A stretch of DNA of 64,000 nt. It comes from Rhodocyclales bacterium GT-UBC (lineage in GTDB: Bacteria; Pseudomonadota; Gammaproteobacteria; Burkholderiales; Rhodocyclaceae). The DNA is taken from positions 1 through 64,000 of the forward strand of contig QXPY01000008.1 in the NCBI GenBank assembly GCA_003583745.1, read 5' to 3'. Below the pieces are notes generated by a model. That model searched no databases, was not told the origin of the DNA, and saw only the letters and a list, made by a program, of their open reading frames with translations. Each line of letters starts with the position of its first letter. Position 1 is the stretch's first letter. Below are positions 9,000 through 18,127 of this stretch, piece by piece. The position numbers and the translations under genes were made by a program.

Positions 9000-10088
9000 T
9001 CAGGGACAACTGTCCGGATCGCTGGCGTAGGCCGCCAGTCCGTTCTTACCCAGGCGTGCCAGGTAGCAGCCGTAATGCGCCTGCCATCGATAAGCCCGGT
9101 CGTCCGCCAGCAGGCCAGGCAAATTGGTCAGATCGATCTCGCCGACGGCCAGCGAGTCGCTTTCCGTCGCCAGAAGCAAAGCTTCAACCAGCAACATGTC
9201 GGACAGCAGGTAGGCCACGTAACTGGGCGAGGAGCCAACCAGGGTCGCCGTCTCACCCCGACCGAGCCGGGCGATCCGTTCGATGGCAGCACTGAGCGCG
9301 CTGCGCTGCACGACGTTGGTGTCGGCCGGCAATTCGGCCAGACGATTCACCGCCGGCAGGACGCCGCGGCTGACCGGACGACTGATTGCCGTCATACTGA
9401 CCGGCGGCGGCAAGGCAGCGGCCAAGCCCAGCAGCTTCTCCACCGCCAAGGCGCGGGCAATCGCCAGTTCATCGCCGGTCAAGGGCTGCAAATCGCAGGG
9501 CGAGGTTTCCGCATTGCGGATTTCGTGACACAGGTGACGCAACCAGACTTTCTGCCCCAAGGCCTCACCGAAACTGCTCTGCTCGCCCGCCACCTGCAGG
9601 CTGCCCCCCCCGATGTCGAGCACATGACTGCTGCGCAAGCGTTCGCCGAGCAGCGCCCGCGCCCCGACATAGCCGTACGCGCCTTCCTGCAAGGGCGGCA
9701 CAACCAGCACGGCAACGCCTGTCGCTTCGCGAATTTTGGCCAATTTCTCGACCAGGCCGCCGGCATCCTGCTGCAAGGCCAGACGCCAGGCGGAAAAGCC
9801 CCCGCCGACGCCCGGACAGGCCGGGTCGAAACCGGCCTGTGCCGGCAGTTCCTTGAGCGCCGCAATGGTTGGGGTAAGCAATTCATCGAACCCGCGCCCG
9901 GCCCACAAGGGTGCCAGGAAATCAATCTCGGCCCGCGCCGTCCGTTCGCTGTTCGAAGCCCCGGCACGAATGCCGGAAGAGCCCATGTCGAAGGCAATGC
10001 GACAAGCCTCGTCGGCCGGCGCGACACCGCCGACCAGCCACAGGCTGACCAGCAAGGCACGCCAGAAAGATGGGCGGGCGATGCTCAA
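9000..10088 (-). CDS. Exported Ppx/GppA-like ASKHA protein
   Basis: A 362-residue protein with an apparent signal peptide (hydrophobic WRALLVSLWLVGGVAPADE at the N-terminus). The mature part carries the ASKHA phosphate-binding loops of exopolyphosphatase/GppA proteins: IAFDMGSSGIRAG just after the signal and VLDIGGGSLQV in the middle. Ordinary Ppx/GppA enzymes are cytoplasmic, so a secreted version is unusual. The reading frame begins with TTG at 10088, overlapping the stop of the upstream DUF4337 gene as TTGA, which implies translational coupling. It is shorter than full Ppx (about 500 residues) and lacks the C-terminal HD-like domain. Activity against polyphosphate or (p)ppGpp is inference. 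Confidence 0.65.
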   Translation of the reverse strand: MSIARPSFWRALLVSLWLVGGVAPADEACRIAFDMGSSGIRAGASNSERTARAEIDFLAPLWAGRGFDELLTPTIAALKELPAQAGFDPACPGVGGGFSAWRLALQQDAGGLVEKLAKIREATGVAVLVVPPLQEGAYGYVGARALLGERLRSSHVLDIGGGSLQVAGEQSSFGEALGQKVWLRHLCHEIRNAETSPCDLQPLTGDELAIARALAVEKLLGLAAALPPPVSMTAISRPVSRGVLPAVNRLAELPADTNVVQRSALSAAIERIARLGRGETATLVGSSPSYVAYLLSDMLLVEALLLATESDSLAVGEIDLTNLPGLLADDRAYRWQAHYGCYLARLGKNGLAAYASDPDSCP

Positions 10089-10660
10089 AGGTGCAGGTAG
10101 CCCATGACGCCGACCGCAATGCCGAGGCCGGTCGATCCGAACACGGCGGCCAACAGCCAGCGTTTGCGTGTCAACAGGGTAATCGCGGACAGCGCGATGG
10201 CGATCTGCAACAGCGTGGTGGCCAGCGCCCAGCGCTCATGCACGTGCATTTCCGCCTCGCTCTTGTGATCGGCTTCCTTGGCGGCCTCTTCCAGCTTGTC
10301 GGCCTCGGCCTTGATCTCTTCCTTTTCCTTCTTGTAGCGCTCGACGGCCTGCTTGAATTTCTCCTGCGCTTCGCCGCTGGTCAGCGTTACCGACAGTTCG
10401 GCCAGATTCTGCTTGTTGCTCTTGGCCTGGTAGTAATTCCACTGGTTGGACGCCGATGTTTTCTGGATTGCCGCTTCATTCTTGTAGAGCAAGGCGGAAT
10501 TCTGCGAATGCCCGCCCATGTAGCCGAAAATGGCGCCGATGGTGGACAGGATGGCGGTCAGCACCGCCAGGCGCGACGTAAAGTTATCGCCGCCATGCTG
10601 GGCAACGTGCTCGACTTCGTGATCATGCGGGCCATGAACGTGAAAACCGTGACCGGACAT
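10085..10660 (-). CDS. DUF4337 family membrane protein
   Basis: A 191-residue protein with a His-rich N-terminus (HGFHVHGPHDHEVEH), one transmembrane segment around residues 30-48, a highly charged coiled-coil stretch (about 85-140, EKFKQAVERYKKEKEEIK and beyond), and two further hydrophobic segments at the C-terminus. This layout and the sequence around NQWNYYQAKSNKQNL match the DUF4337 family, which has no assigned function. It is the first gene of a two-gene unit with the exported GppA-like protein. The His-rich tail could bind metal, but nothing else supports that. Confidence 0.75.
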   Translation of the reverse strand: MSGHGFHVHGPHDHEVEHVAQHGGDNFTSRLAVLTAILSTIGAIFGYMGGHSQNSALLYKNEAAIQKTSASNQWNYYQAKSNKQNLAELSVTLTSGEAQEKFKQAVERYKKEKEEIKAEADKLEEAAKEADHKSEAEMHVHERWALATTLLQIAIALSAITLLTRKRWLLAAVFGSTGLGIAVGVMGYLHL

Positions 10661-10756
10661 TATTTTCTCCTTGGGACCTGAAGGTGGTACGTCAATTGCA
10701 AAGGACGCATTCTAGCGTCGCCAAATGTAATTTTTCGGACAAACGCAAAAACAGTA

Positions 10757-10784
10757 TTGACATTCATTCTCATCTACTTACAAT
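10757..10784 (+). promoter_or_regulatory. Sigma-70-type promoter overlapped by a Fur-box-like site
   Basis: TTGACA at 10757-10762 and TACAAT at 10779-10784 are separated by 16 bases, a strong sigma-70 promoter about 48 bases before the bfd start. The 15-mer at 10758-10772 matches the 7-1-7 Fur consensus at 12 of 15 positions and covers the -35 hexamer and spacer. Repression by iron-loaded Fur is therefore the natural reading. Confidence 0.65.
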
Positions 10785-10831
10785 AAGAATTGTTCGCATT
10801 ATCACTTCACCCTATTACAGGGAGTTTGTTC

Positions 10832-11035
10832 ATGTATGTCTGTGTCTGCCAAGCAGTAACCGACCGCCAGATTCGTGAAGCCGCTGCCAGCGGTGCCCGC
10901 ACGCTGCGCGATCTGCGCCGCGACCTGGGTGTCACCAAGGACTGCGGACGCTGCGCTTCCTGCGCCCACGAATGCCTGCGCGAAGCGCGACAGTGCCAGG
11001 CCACCTCCGCACCGGCAGAACTGCTCGCGGCATAA
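10832..11035 (+). CDS. bfd: Bacterioferritin-associated ferredoxin-like [2Fe-2S] protein
   Basis: A 67-residue protein with the Bfd cysteine pattern: CVC at residues 4-6 and CGRCASC around residues 38-44, in a BFD-like [2Fe-2S] domain. The family reduces ferric iron in bacterioferritin to release it during iron shortage. AGGGAG lies 8 bases before ATG 10832. The extra cysteine-containing tail (CAHECLREARQC) is typical of proteobacterial Bfd. A strong promoter with a Fur-like operator precedes it, as expected for an iron-starvation gene. The PepSY gene follows after 86 bases. Confidence 0.88.
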   Translation: MYVCVCQAVTDRQIREAAASGARTLRDLRRDLGVTKDCGRCASCAHECLREARQCQATSAPAELLAA

Positions 11036-11121
11036 ACCGATCCCGATTTTTCAAACGACCAGCGCCAGCCATCCGCGGAACCTCCCAGGCTGCCAGCCGA
11101 GCGCATCACCGGAAGTTCCTG

Positions 11122-12372
11122 ATGTCTTACCCGCCAGTCCCGCCGGCCCGTTTACGCCGAGGATTGTTCATTACCCTGCATCGCTGGTTCGGCCTTTCGG
11201 CAGCCCTTTTCCTTTTCGTTGCCGGCCTGACCGGGGCCATCATCGCCTGGCACGACGAGCTTGACGCCAGGCTCAATCCACAGCTATTCCGTACCGAGAC
11301 CCACGCCCAGACATTGTCGCCGCTGCGCCTTGCCGCCGCTTTGGAAACGGTGGATCCGCGCCTGCGGGTGCGCTACCTGCCGCTTTCCATTGAACCCGGT
11401 CACAGCCTGCAAGTCATGGTCGAACCGCGCCTCGACCCGGTCACCGGCCAGCCTCACGATCTCGGCTTCAACCAGCTGATGCTTGACCCCGCCACCAGCC
11501 GGATTCTTGGCAAAAGGGAATGGGGCAAAGCTTCCTTGCACCCGGAAAACCTGCTGCCTTTCCTCTACACGCTGCACTACAGCCTGCACATTCCGGACGC
11601 CTTCGGCCTGCCGCTTGGGCCGCTGCTGATGGGCAGCATCGCCATCGTCTGGGTAGTCGACACCCTGCTCGCCCTGGGGCTGTCCTTCCCCAGCCCGCGC
11701 CACTGGCGCCGCACCTTCGCCTTGCGCCGAAAAGCCGGCGGCCACCGCCTGAGCTTCGATCTGCACCGTGCCGGGGGCGTCTGGTTCTTTCTCCTGCTCC
11801 TGATGCTGGCGATCACCTCGGTCGCCATGAGTTTTAGGGAACAGGCCGTGCTGCCGCTCCGCACCACCGTATCCCCACTCACACCGCCTGTCGTCAAGCG
11901 CGTCTTGGCGGCCGAGCCGCGCCTCGGTTTCGACGACATACTGCCGCTAGCCCTGGCCGAAGCCGACCGGCGCGGCTGGACCAGCCCTCCCGGCGGCATC
12001 TTCGTTGCCAATGAGCTCGGCGTCTACGGGGTCGGCTTCTTTACCCCCGGCAAGGATCATGACGCTGCCGGTCGCGGCCATCCGTGGCTGTATTTCGACA
12101 GCCAGGACGGAACGCTGCTTGGCGCCGAGCTGCCCGGCCAGGGCAGCATCGGTCAACGCTTCCTGCAAGCAGCGTTTCCCCTGCACGCCGGGCGCATCAT
12201 CGGCCTGCCCGGCCGTATCCTGATTTCGCTGAGCGGCCTGGCCATCGCCGCACTCAGCCTGACCGGCCTCCTGATCTGGGCCAGAAAGCGGCGCACCCGC
12301 ACTTTGCAGGCCCAACGCCGGCGCCCCGGCAAACCACCGCTCGAAGCCCTGCCGGCCAGCCGGGGAGCTTGA
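11122..12372 (+). CDS. PepSY-associated transmembrane protein (PiuB/iron-regulated type)
   Basis: A 416-residue inner-membrane protein with the PepSY_TM layout: a first helix after LFITLHRWFGLSAALF, a large periplasmic loop, two central helices (around GSIAIVWVVDTLLALGLSF and VWFFLLLLMLAITSVAM), a second periplasmic region, and a C-terminal helix ending in LLIWARKRR. Such proteins often accompany TonB siderophore receptors and are thought to reduce or handle ferric siderophores at the inner membrane. Start ATG 11122 has GGAAG upstream and begins at the conserved N-terminus. Its neighbours bfd and flavodoxin fit iron limitation. Confidence 0.82.
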   Translation: MSYPPVPPARLRRGLFITLHRWFGLSAALFLFVAGLTGAIIAWHDELDARLNPQLFRTETHAQTLSPLRLAAALETVDPRLRVRYLPLSIEPGHSLQVMVEPRLDPVTGQPHDLGFNQLMLDPATSRILGKREWGKASLHPENLLPFLYTLHYSLHIPDAFGLPLGPLLMGSIAIVWVVDTLLALGLSFPSPRHWRRTFALRRKAGGHRLSFDLHRAGGVWFFLLLLMLAITSVAMSFREQAVLPLRTTVSPLTPPVVKRVLAAEPRLGFDDILPLALAEADRRGWTSPPGGIFVANELGVYGVGFFTPGKDHDAAGRGHPWLYFDSQDGTLLGAELPGQGSIGQRFLQAAFPLHAGRIIGLPGRILISLSGLAIAALSLTGLLIWARKRRTRTLQAQRRRPGKPPLEALPASRGA

Positions 12373-12382
12373 TCGGCGAGGT

Positions 12383-12937
12383 TCAGTCCGTCGGCTTGAG
12401 TTTCTCGACCAGCAGCGGCGTCACCTGGGCAAGCCAGGCGTCGATCCGTTCGTCGGTGAACATGCCCTGCGTTCGCTGGTCGATGATCAAACCGACAAAG
12501 CGACCGTCAACCACGGCGGCCGAATGCTGAAAGGTATAGCCATCGGTTGGCCAGGTACCGACGATATCCGCCCCCCAGCCCTTGAACAGGTCATGCAGGG
12601 CCAGCAGCGAGCTGGCGAAGCGTTCCGAATAGCGCTCCTGCGCCCCCAGGCCGAAAAAGGCGATGCGCTTGCCCGAGAAGTCGGCCGTCGGCATCTTGAC
12701 CAGGAACTCCTCCCAGTTCGGCTCCAGGCAACCCGCGCTCTTGCCCGGAATCTGCCCCTCGCCGTAACTCGGCGTGCCAAGGATCAGGGCATCATATTGC
12801 AGCATCTCGCCAGGTTCGATGCGATTCACATTAACCGGCTTGTCGGCCAGCTCGTCACCCAGTTTTTTCTGCAATTTCTTGGCAATCAGTCGCGTCGTAC
12901 CGGTTTCGGTACCAAAGAAAATCCCGATTTTTGTCAT
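12383..12937 (-). CDS. fldA: Long-chain flavodoxin
   Basis: A 184-residue flavodoxin. The FMN phosphate loop is FFGTETGTTRLIAKKL, the next FMN loop is GTPSYGEGQ, and the third is FFGLGAQERYSERF. The insertion containing YTFQHSAAVVDGRFVGL marks the long-chain class. It shuttles single electrons in place of ferredoxin, typically when iron is short. ATG 12937 gives the canonical MTKIGIFFG start; an upstream in-frame TTG at 12949 adds only four residues. It is convergent with the PepSY gene (10 bases apart), consistent with an iron-stress neighbourhood. Confidence 0.94.
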   Translation of the reverse strand: MTKIGIFFGTETGTTRLIAKKLQKKLGDELADKPVNVNRIEPGEMLQYDALILGTPSYGEGQIPGKSAGCLEPNWEEFLVKMPTADFSGKRIAFFGLGAQERYSERFASSLLALHDLFKGWGADIVGTWPTDGYTFQHSAAVVDGRFVGLIIDQRTQGMFTDERIDAWLAQVTPLLVEKLKPTD

Positions 12938-13102
12938 GGCGCAGGTCAATCATTAGGAATGAAGGCCCTTCGAAGCAATTGATGCGCCATCCTCCAGGCC
13001 GAACTGAAAAGCCCTTTGCCTCAATGCCTTGAGCCTGACGACAAGAACCCAACGCAGCGCGCTGCAGGAATTTGTCGTATTCCGGACAAGCGACCCTCCT
13101 CC

Positions 13103-15799
13103 TTACCCCTTGCCTTCACCCCGGGCAAATGCCTCGAACCCCTCGATCGGCAAGGGCTTGCTGAATACATAGCCCTGATAGGCGTGACAGCCGGCGCTGG
13201 CGAGGAAAGCCTGCTGTTCGGCGGTTTCCACGCCTTCGGCAATCACCCCCAAACCGAGATTGTGGGCCAGCGCCACGACGGTACGGGCAATCGCCGCATC
13301 GTTCGGATCGCTCAGGACATCGCGCACGAAGGACTGGTCGATCTTCAGTTGATCGAGCGGCATGCGCTTGAGATAGGCCAGGGAAGAATAGCCCGTACCG
13401 AAATCGTCGAGCGAAAAGCCGACGCCCCTGGCCTTGAGCGCAACCATCTTTTCGATGACGTCCTGCACGTTATCGACCAGCAGGCTTTCGGTCAGCTCCA
13501 GCTTGAGTCGTTCCGGACAGGCCCCGGTCCGTTGCAGCGTGTCGAGAACCTGCTGGACAAAGTCCGGCTGTCTGAATTGACGGGCGCTGACATTAACCGC
13601 CAGCGTGATGTGCTGCAATTTCGGCTGGCCTGCCCACGTGGCCAACTGCCGGCAGGCCGTCTCCAGTACCCATTGCCCGAGCGGCAGGATCAGGCCGCTG
13701 TGTTCGGCAATCGGAATGAACTCGGCCGGCGAAACCATGCCCCGCTCCGGGTGTATCCAGCGTATCAACGCCTCTGCCCCCGTCACCCGACCGTTGCCGA
13801 CCACCTGAGCCTGATAGTGCAAGGCGAACTGCTGCCGCTCCAGGCCACGCCGCAAACCGGCCTCCACCTCGGCCCGCTTGACCACCGCCGTCTGCAAGGC
13901 GGGATCGAAAAAGCGCAAGGCATTGCGCCCCCCGTCCTTTGCCCGGTACATCGCCAGATCGGCCTGTTTCAGGAGATCGTCGAGCGCCGCCCGCTGCCCT
14001 CTGAACAGCGTCGCACCGATGCTTGGCGAACTCAGGCAGATCTCGTCGTTAAGCTGGTAGGGCTGGTTCAACGTCGCCAGTATCTTTTCGCCCAAGGCCT
14101 TGACCGAAGCCAGCGCGACATCGTCAATCGATCCGAGATTGGCTTGCATGACCACGAACTCGTCACCGCCCAAGCGCGCTACCGTGTCCTCGGGGCGCAC
14201 GCACTGGATGAGACGCAGCGCGACCTGCTTGAGGAGAAGATCGCCCATGTCATGGCCATGGGTATCGTTCAGGGTCTTGAAGTTATCGAGATCGATCAGC
14301 AACAGCGCACCATAAGCGCCGCTACGCGTACCGGCATTCATCACCTGGCGCAGACGATCGAGCAACAAGGTACGGTTGGGCAATCCGGTCAGCTGGTCGA
14401 AGAAAGCCAGCTCCTGAATTTTTCCTTCCGCCTTGCGGCGTTCGCTGATGTCTTCGACGATCGACCAGATGTATTTCTTGCCATCCTCACCGGGCACCAG
14501 CACACCGTTCAGGCGCAACGGAATCCGGCTGCCGTCCTTGCGAATGTATTCCTTCTCGTACGGTCCATAGCTTCCGATCGTGTTCAGAGAATCGAGCTGC
14601 CGGGCCTCGTCCTCGAGAAATTCGCGTGGTGTCAGCGCCCAATAATCGAGGGCTCTCAACTCCGCTTCGTCGTATCCGCAAATCCGGCAAAACGCTGCAT
14701 TGAACTCCAGGAAGCGCCCTGCCATATCGACCAGAGAGATGCCCAAGGGCGACAGTTCGTAGAGACTGCGCAGCTTCGCTTCGTTGGCGCGCAGGGCTTC
14801 TTCCGCGATTTTCCGTTCGTTGATGTTGGCAATGACGCCGATCAGACCGTTTTCCTGGCCGTTGGCATCGCGAAAACGCTTGCCGGTGAGATTGCCCCAG
14901 AACTGCGTCCCGTCCGCCCGGCAATACAAGCGATCCAGGTCGACCGATGGAATGGCACTGCTCAACAAGGCCCGCATCCGCTCGCGGCCGATTTCCCGTT
15001 CAGCCGGTTCGATCAACGAAACATATTCGCTGCCGAGCAGTTCGGCGAGCGGGCGGCGGAACATTTCGGCCATCCGTTGGTTGGCCTGGGTGATACGCCC
15101 CGTCTTGTCGACCAGGAAGATCGCCACGCTGGAGGTATCGAGAATTTGCTGCAACATCGCCTCCCGGCCGGCGAGCACGTCATTCGCCGTGGTCAAGGCC
15201 TGAGTCCGCTCGGTCACGGTGTGTTCGAGCGACTTGTTGAGGTGCGACAGCTTTTCCGAAGCACGGGTCAATTTCCGCTGGCTCATGCCATCGTCAGCCA
15301 ACATGCCGGCCAACTGGGCATAGAGCCGGGTAGCAGCCTCGACCTGCTCACTTTTCAGGATGGGCAAACGGGCAATACTCGCCAGATAACGCGCCTCGTC
15401 ATAGCCGAAGCGCTGGGCCTGCTGCCGAAAAAACGTCAGGTCGGGCGCCTCGTTCAGGAATTGGCCTGTAAACACGCTGGCCACGTGCTGACCCTCGACA
15501 TAGATCGGAGCCGCCGTATCGATCAGGCCGTTGTGACAACGGTACACCGCGTAGTTGCTGCCCTCCATCATGCTGTTGGCCAACGACGTATCGCTCGCCA
15601 CGCAACGACGACCACTCTCCGCATGGGCGCGATGAAACTGGCTGCAGGCATCCTGCCAACCGGCCTGCACAATGATCGTTCCATCGATATCGATGACGGC
15701 ATTGGCGATCCCCAGAACCTGGCTGAAGTTCTCCATCAACGCTTGCAAGCGAGGAATATCGACCAGATCGGAGTATTTGATGCGGTGTTTTCTAGGCAT
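13103..15799 (-). CDS. PocR-PAS-PAS-GGDEF-EAL signalling protein
   Basis: An 898-residue cytoplasmic c-di-GMP enzyme. Residues about 8-175 form a PocR-type ligand-binding domain with conserved cysteines (CSQFHRAH, GRRCVASD and AVYRCHNGL). Two PAS domains follow (about 215-335 and 340-460). The GGDEF domain (about 465-630) keeps LGGDEFVV, and the EAL domain (about 640-890) keeps GAEALIRW, DDFGTGYSSL and the late AEGVET block, so both catalytic sites look intact. It is monocistronic. PocR domains in other proteins bind small hydrophobic or diol ligands; what this one binds cannot be read from sequence. Confidence 0.92.
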   Translation of the reverse strand: MPRKHRIKYSDLVDIPRLQALMENFSQVLGIANAVIDIDGTIIVQAGWQDACSQFHRAHAESGRRCVASDTSLANSMMEGSNYAVYRCHNGLIDTAAPIYVEGQHVASVFTGQFLNEAPDLTFFRQQAQRFGYDEARYLASIARLPILKSEQVEAATRLYAQLAGMLADDGMSQRKLTRASEKLSHLNKSLEHTVTERTQALTTANDVLAGREAMLQQILDTSSVAIFLVDKTGRITQANQRMAEMFRRPLAELLGSEYVSLIEPAEREIGRERMRALLSSAIPSVDLDRLYCRADGTQFWGNLTGKRFRDANGQENGLIGVIANINERKIAEEALRANEAKLRSLYELSPLGISLVDMAGRFLEFNAAFCRICGYDEAELRALDYWALTPREFLEDEARQLDSLNTIGSYGPYEKEYIRKDGSRIPLRLNGVLVPGEDGKKYIWSIVEDISERRKAEGKIQELAFFDQLTGLPNRTLLLDRLRQVMNAGTRSGAYGALLLIDLDNFKTLNDTHGHDMGDLLLKQVALRLIQCVRPEDTVARLGGDEFVVMQANLGSIDDVALASVKALGEKILATLNQPYQLNDEICLSSPSIGATLFRGQRAALDDLLKQADLAMYRAKDGGRNALRFFDPALQTAVVKRAEVEAGLRRGLERQQFALHYQAQVVGNGRVTGAEALIRWIHPERGMVSPAEFIPIAEHSGLILPLGQWVLETACRQLATWAGQPKLQHITLAVNVSARQFRQPDFVQQVLDTLQRTGACPERLKLELTESLLVDNVQDVIEKMVALKARGVGFSLDDFGTGYSSLAYLKRMPLDQLKIDQSFVRDVLSDPNDAAIARTVVALAHNLGLGVIAEGVETAEQQAFLASAGCHAYQGYVFSKPLPIEGFEAFARGEGKG

Positions 15800-15892
15800 G
15801 GCTTCTATAGCTTAAGTCATAAGCGCGCGCCAGCAGAATATATCAAAAATACTAAAAATTGTTCGATTTAACCCAAAAATTTACCAAGGTTG

Positions 15893-15919
15893 AAAAAAAG
15901 GGGGGCCGAGCCCCCCTGC
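15893..15919 (-). terminator. Rho-independent terminator of the iron operon
   Basis: On the minus strand AGGGGGG and CCCCCCT pair around a short loop, followed by seven T residues. It lies about 20 bases beyond the stop of the ferric-binding protein gene and ends the fiu-to-futA transcript. Confidence 0.88.
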
Positions 15920-15938
15920 GTTCTTTGATGAACGACCC

Positions 15939-16955
15939 TCAGCGATAACCGGCGCGATCCAGCAGCTTTTGCGCCGCCGCAACATTCTTGGCCAGGTTGC
16001 CGATCGGCAGCGTATCCGCCTTGAACTTGCCCATCGCTTCCAGTGCCGGATTGTTGGTGACGACGCTGGCCACCACCGGCCATTCGTTGTTGCCGTCAGC
16101 GAAATAGCGCTGGGCATCATCGCTGGCCAGGTACTCCAGGAACTTGATGGCGGCTTCCTGGTTCTTCGAGGTTTTGACCATGCCGCCGCCGGAAATATTG
16201 ATGTGCGTACCGCGGCCAGCCTGGTTCGGCCAGACGATACCGACGCGTTCCATCAGCTTGCGCTCTTCAACCTTGTCGGAACGGATCAGCCGGGCCAGGT
16301 AATAGGTGTTGGACACCGCCACGCCGCATTCGCCGAGGGCGACCGACTTGATCTGATCGGTATCGCCGCCCTTCGGGGCACGGGCGAAATTGGCGACGAC
16401 GCCCTTGGCCCATTCCTCGGTCTTGGCTTCGCCATCGTGCGAAATCAGCGAGGAGACCAGCGACAGGTTGTAGGGATGCGCGCCGGAACGGCTGCACAGC
16501 TTGCCCTTGAGCTTGGGATCGGCCAGCGATTCGTAGGTCGCCACATCCTCGGCCTTGACGTTGCTGCGGTTGTAGATGATGACGCGGGCGCGGGTCGAGA
16601 AGGCGAACCAGGTGTCGGTGTGCAGATGCGACGGAATGCGCGACTCGAGCACCTTCGACTTGACCGGCGCAAACAGGCCAAGCGCATCGGCCGTCGCCAG
16701 GCGGGCGGCGTCGACGGTGATGAAGACGTCAGCGGGGCTATTGGCGCCCTCGTTGCGGATGCGCTCCATCAACTCTTCTTCCTTGCCCTCGATCCGGTTG
16801 ATCTTGATACCGGTCTGCTTGGTGAAGTTGTCGTAGAGCTTCTCGTCGGTCTGGTAATGCCGCGCCGAGTAGAGGTTGAGGACCTTTTCCTGGGCCTGGG
16901 CAGCCAGGCCGGTGGCAGCCAGAGCGAAGGCAAGCAGCGAAAGCTTGAGATTCAT
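15939..16955 (-). CDS. Ferric iron ABC transporter substrate-binding protein
   Basis: A 338-residue periplasmic binding protein with a clean signal peptide ending in AQAQ. The start of the mature region, VLNLYSARHYQTDEKLYDNF, and the tyrosine pair region VSNTYYLARLIRSDKVEE match the FutA/FbpA ferric-binding family, in which tyrosines coordinate iron. It would deliver ferric iron to an inner-membrane ABC permease, but no permease or ATPase gene is adjacent. The ATG overlaps the stop of the upstream oxidase as ATGA, making it the last gene of the fiu-piuC-oxidase unit. Confidence 0.92.
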   Translation of the reverse strand: MNLKLSLLAFALAATGLAAQAQEKVLNLYSARHYQTDEKLYDNFTKQTGIKINRIEGKEEELMERIRNEGANSPADVFITVDAARLATADALGLFAPVKSKVLESRIPSHLHTDTWFAFSTRARVIIYNRSNVKAEDVATYESLADPKLKGKLCSRSGAHPYNLSLVSSLISHDGEAKTEEWAKGVVANFARAPKGGDTDQIKSVALGECGVAVSNTYYLARLIRSDKVEERKLMERVGIVWPNQAGRGTHINISGGGMVKTSKNQEAAIKFLEYLASDDAQRYFADGNNEWPVVASVVTNNPALEAMGKFKADTLPIGNLAKNVAAAQKLLDRAGYR

Positions 16956-18127
16956 GCGTCAATTCTCCTGAACGAGGGGTCTTTCAAAAAATCGGTGGAA
17001 ATTCGGTCCAAGCGGTCGACACCGCACAGCGCCATCGTCGCTTCGAGTTCGTCCTGCAACAGGCGCAGCACATGGGCGATGCCGAACGGGCCAGCAGCCG
17101 CCAGGGCATGGATATAGGGACGGCCGATCAAGACCGCCGAGGCGCCCAGGGCGATCGCCTTGAAAATATCGCTGCCGCGCTGGATGCCGCCGTCGAGCAG
17201 GATAGGCACCCGACCAAACAGGCGCTCGGCAATCGCCGGCAAGGCATCGAGACTGGCCGGCAAGGTATCGAGCGTACGGCCGCCGTGGTTGGAGACGACG
17301 ATGCTGGCCGCACCCAGATCGACGGCACGCACCGCGTCATCGGGATGCAGCACGCCCTTGACGACGACCGGCAGGCGGGTGGTGGCGAGCAGCCATTCGA
17401 GATCCTTCCAGGTCGGCGCATGGCACATCAGGTCGTCGAAGACGTTGCTCGGGCCGCGCTGCTTGCGCTTTTCGGCCAGCGAACGCTGGCGCAATTCGAA
17501 ACCTGCGCGATCGTTCGGGTCGAGCGGACGACGCAGATTGACCGCCTCGATGCCGGCCGGCAACTGGAAACCGACCCGTTGCTCGCGATTGCGGATGCCG
17601 TTCAGCGGCGCATCGACGGTAAAGACGATGGCCTCATAACCCGCCGCTTCGGCGCGGCGCACCAGTTCCTCGTTGAGTTGCCGCTCCGGCTGCAGGTAGA
17701 GCTGGAACCAGCGCGGCCCGTTGCCGCCTTGTTGGGCCGCCGCGGCGACATCCTCGATGCTGCAACTGGCCAGCGTGCTGAGCACCATGCCGGCCCCCAG
17801 TGCCGAAGCGGTATAGGCCGTAGCCAGTTCGCCGTCGGGGTGAAAAAGTTTCTGCCAGGCAACCGGGGCGAGCAGCACCGGCAGCGGCAACTCGCGGCCG
17901 AGCAAGGTCGTCCGGCAATGGCCGCCGGCGACATCGGCCATCACCCGCGGCAGCAGCGTCCGCCGGTCGAAGGCGGCGCGATTCCAGCCGCGGGTCAGTT
18001 CGTCGCCCGCCGCGCCCTCAAGATAGGCCCAGGCATTGTCGTCCAGCCGGCGCCGGGCATAGGCGGCGTAGTCGGCGACCGCCGCAATATCCTGCGGAAT
18101 GCCGTCAAGCAGGGGGGCCTGGAACAT
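16952..18127 (-). CDS. FMN-dependent alpha-hydroxy acid oxidase/dehydrogenase
   Basis: A 391-residue member of the LldD/glycolate oxidase family. It has the N-terminal YARRRLDDNAWAYLEGAAGDE block, FMN-contacting LAPVAWQKLFHPDGE, the active-site SNHGGRTLDTLPASLDALP with the catalytic His, and FMN phosphate-binding LLDGGIQRGSDIFKAIALGA and LIGRPY. It should oxidise an L-2-hydroxy acid such as lactate or glycolate. The odd feature is its place: between piuC and a ferric-binding protein, with start and stop codons touching both neighbours (TGATG and ATGA). A role in processing alpha-hydroxycarboxylate siderophores or iron ligands is inference. Confidence 0.9.
   Translation of the reverse strand: MFQAPLLDGIPQDIAAVADYAAYARRRLDDNAWAYLEGAAGDELTRGWNRAAFDRRTLLPRVMADVAGGHCRTTLLGRELPLPVLLAPVAWQKLFHPDGELATAYTASALGAGMVLSTLASCSIEDVAAAAQQGGNGPRWFQLYLQPERQLNEELVRRAEAAGYEAIVFTVDAPLNGIRNREQRVGFQLPAGIEAVNLRRPLDPNDRAGFELRQRSLAEKRKQRGPSNVFDDLMCHAPTWKDLEWLLATTRLPVVVKGVLHPDDAVRAVDLGAASIVVSNHGGRTLDTLPASLDALPAIAERLFGRVPILLDGGIQRGSDIFKAIALGASAVLIGRPYIHALAAAGPFGIAHVLRLLQDELEATMALCGVDRLDRISTDFLKDPSFRRIDA

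Noticed and set aside
12085..12370. Possible C-terminal PepSY second gene in another frame
   Set aside because: The alternative frame has no start signal, and the PepSY_TM protein continues to a normal C-terminal helix.
13016..15871. A 951-codon open frame on the plus strand, antisense to the PocR-GGDEF-EAL gene
   Set aside because: Its translation is rich in Gln, His and Arg with no domain motif, and the opposite strand encodes an unmistakable multi-domain protein. Long antisense frames are expected at this GC content.
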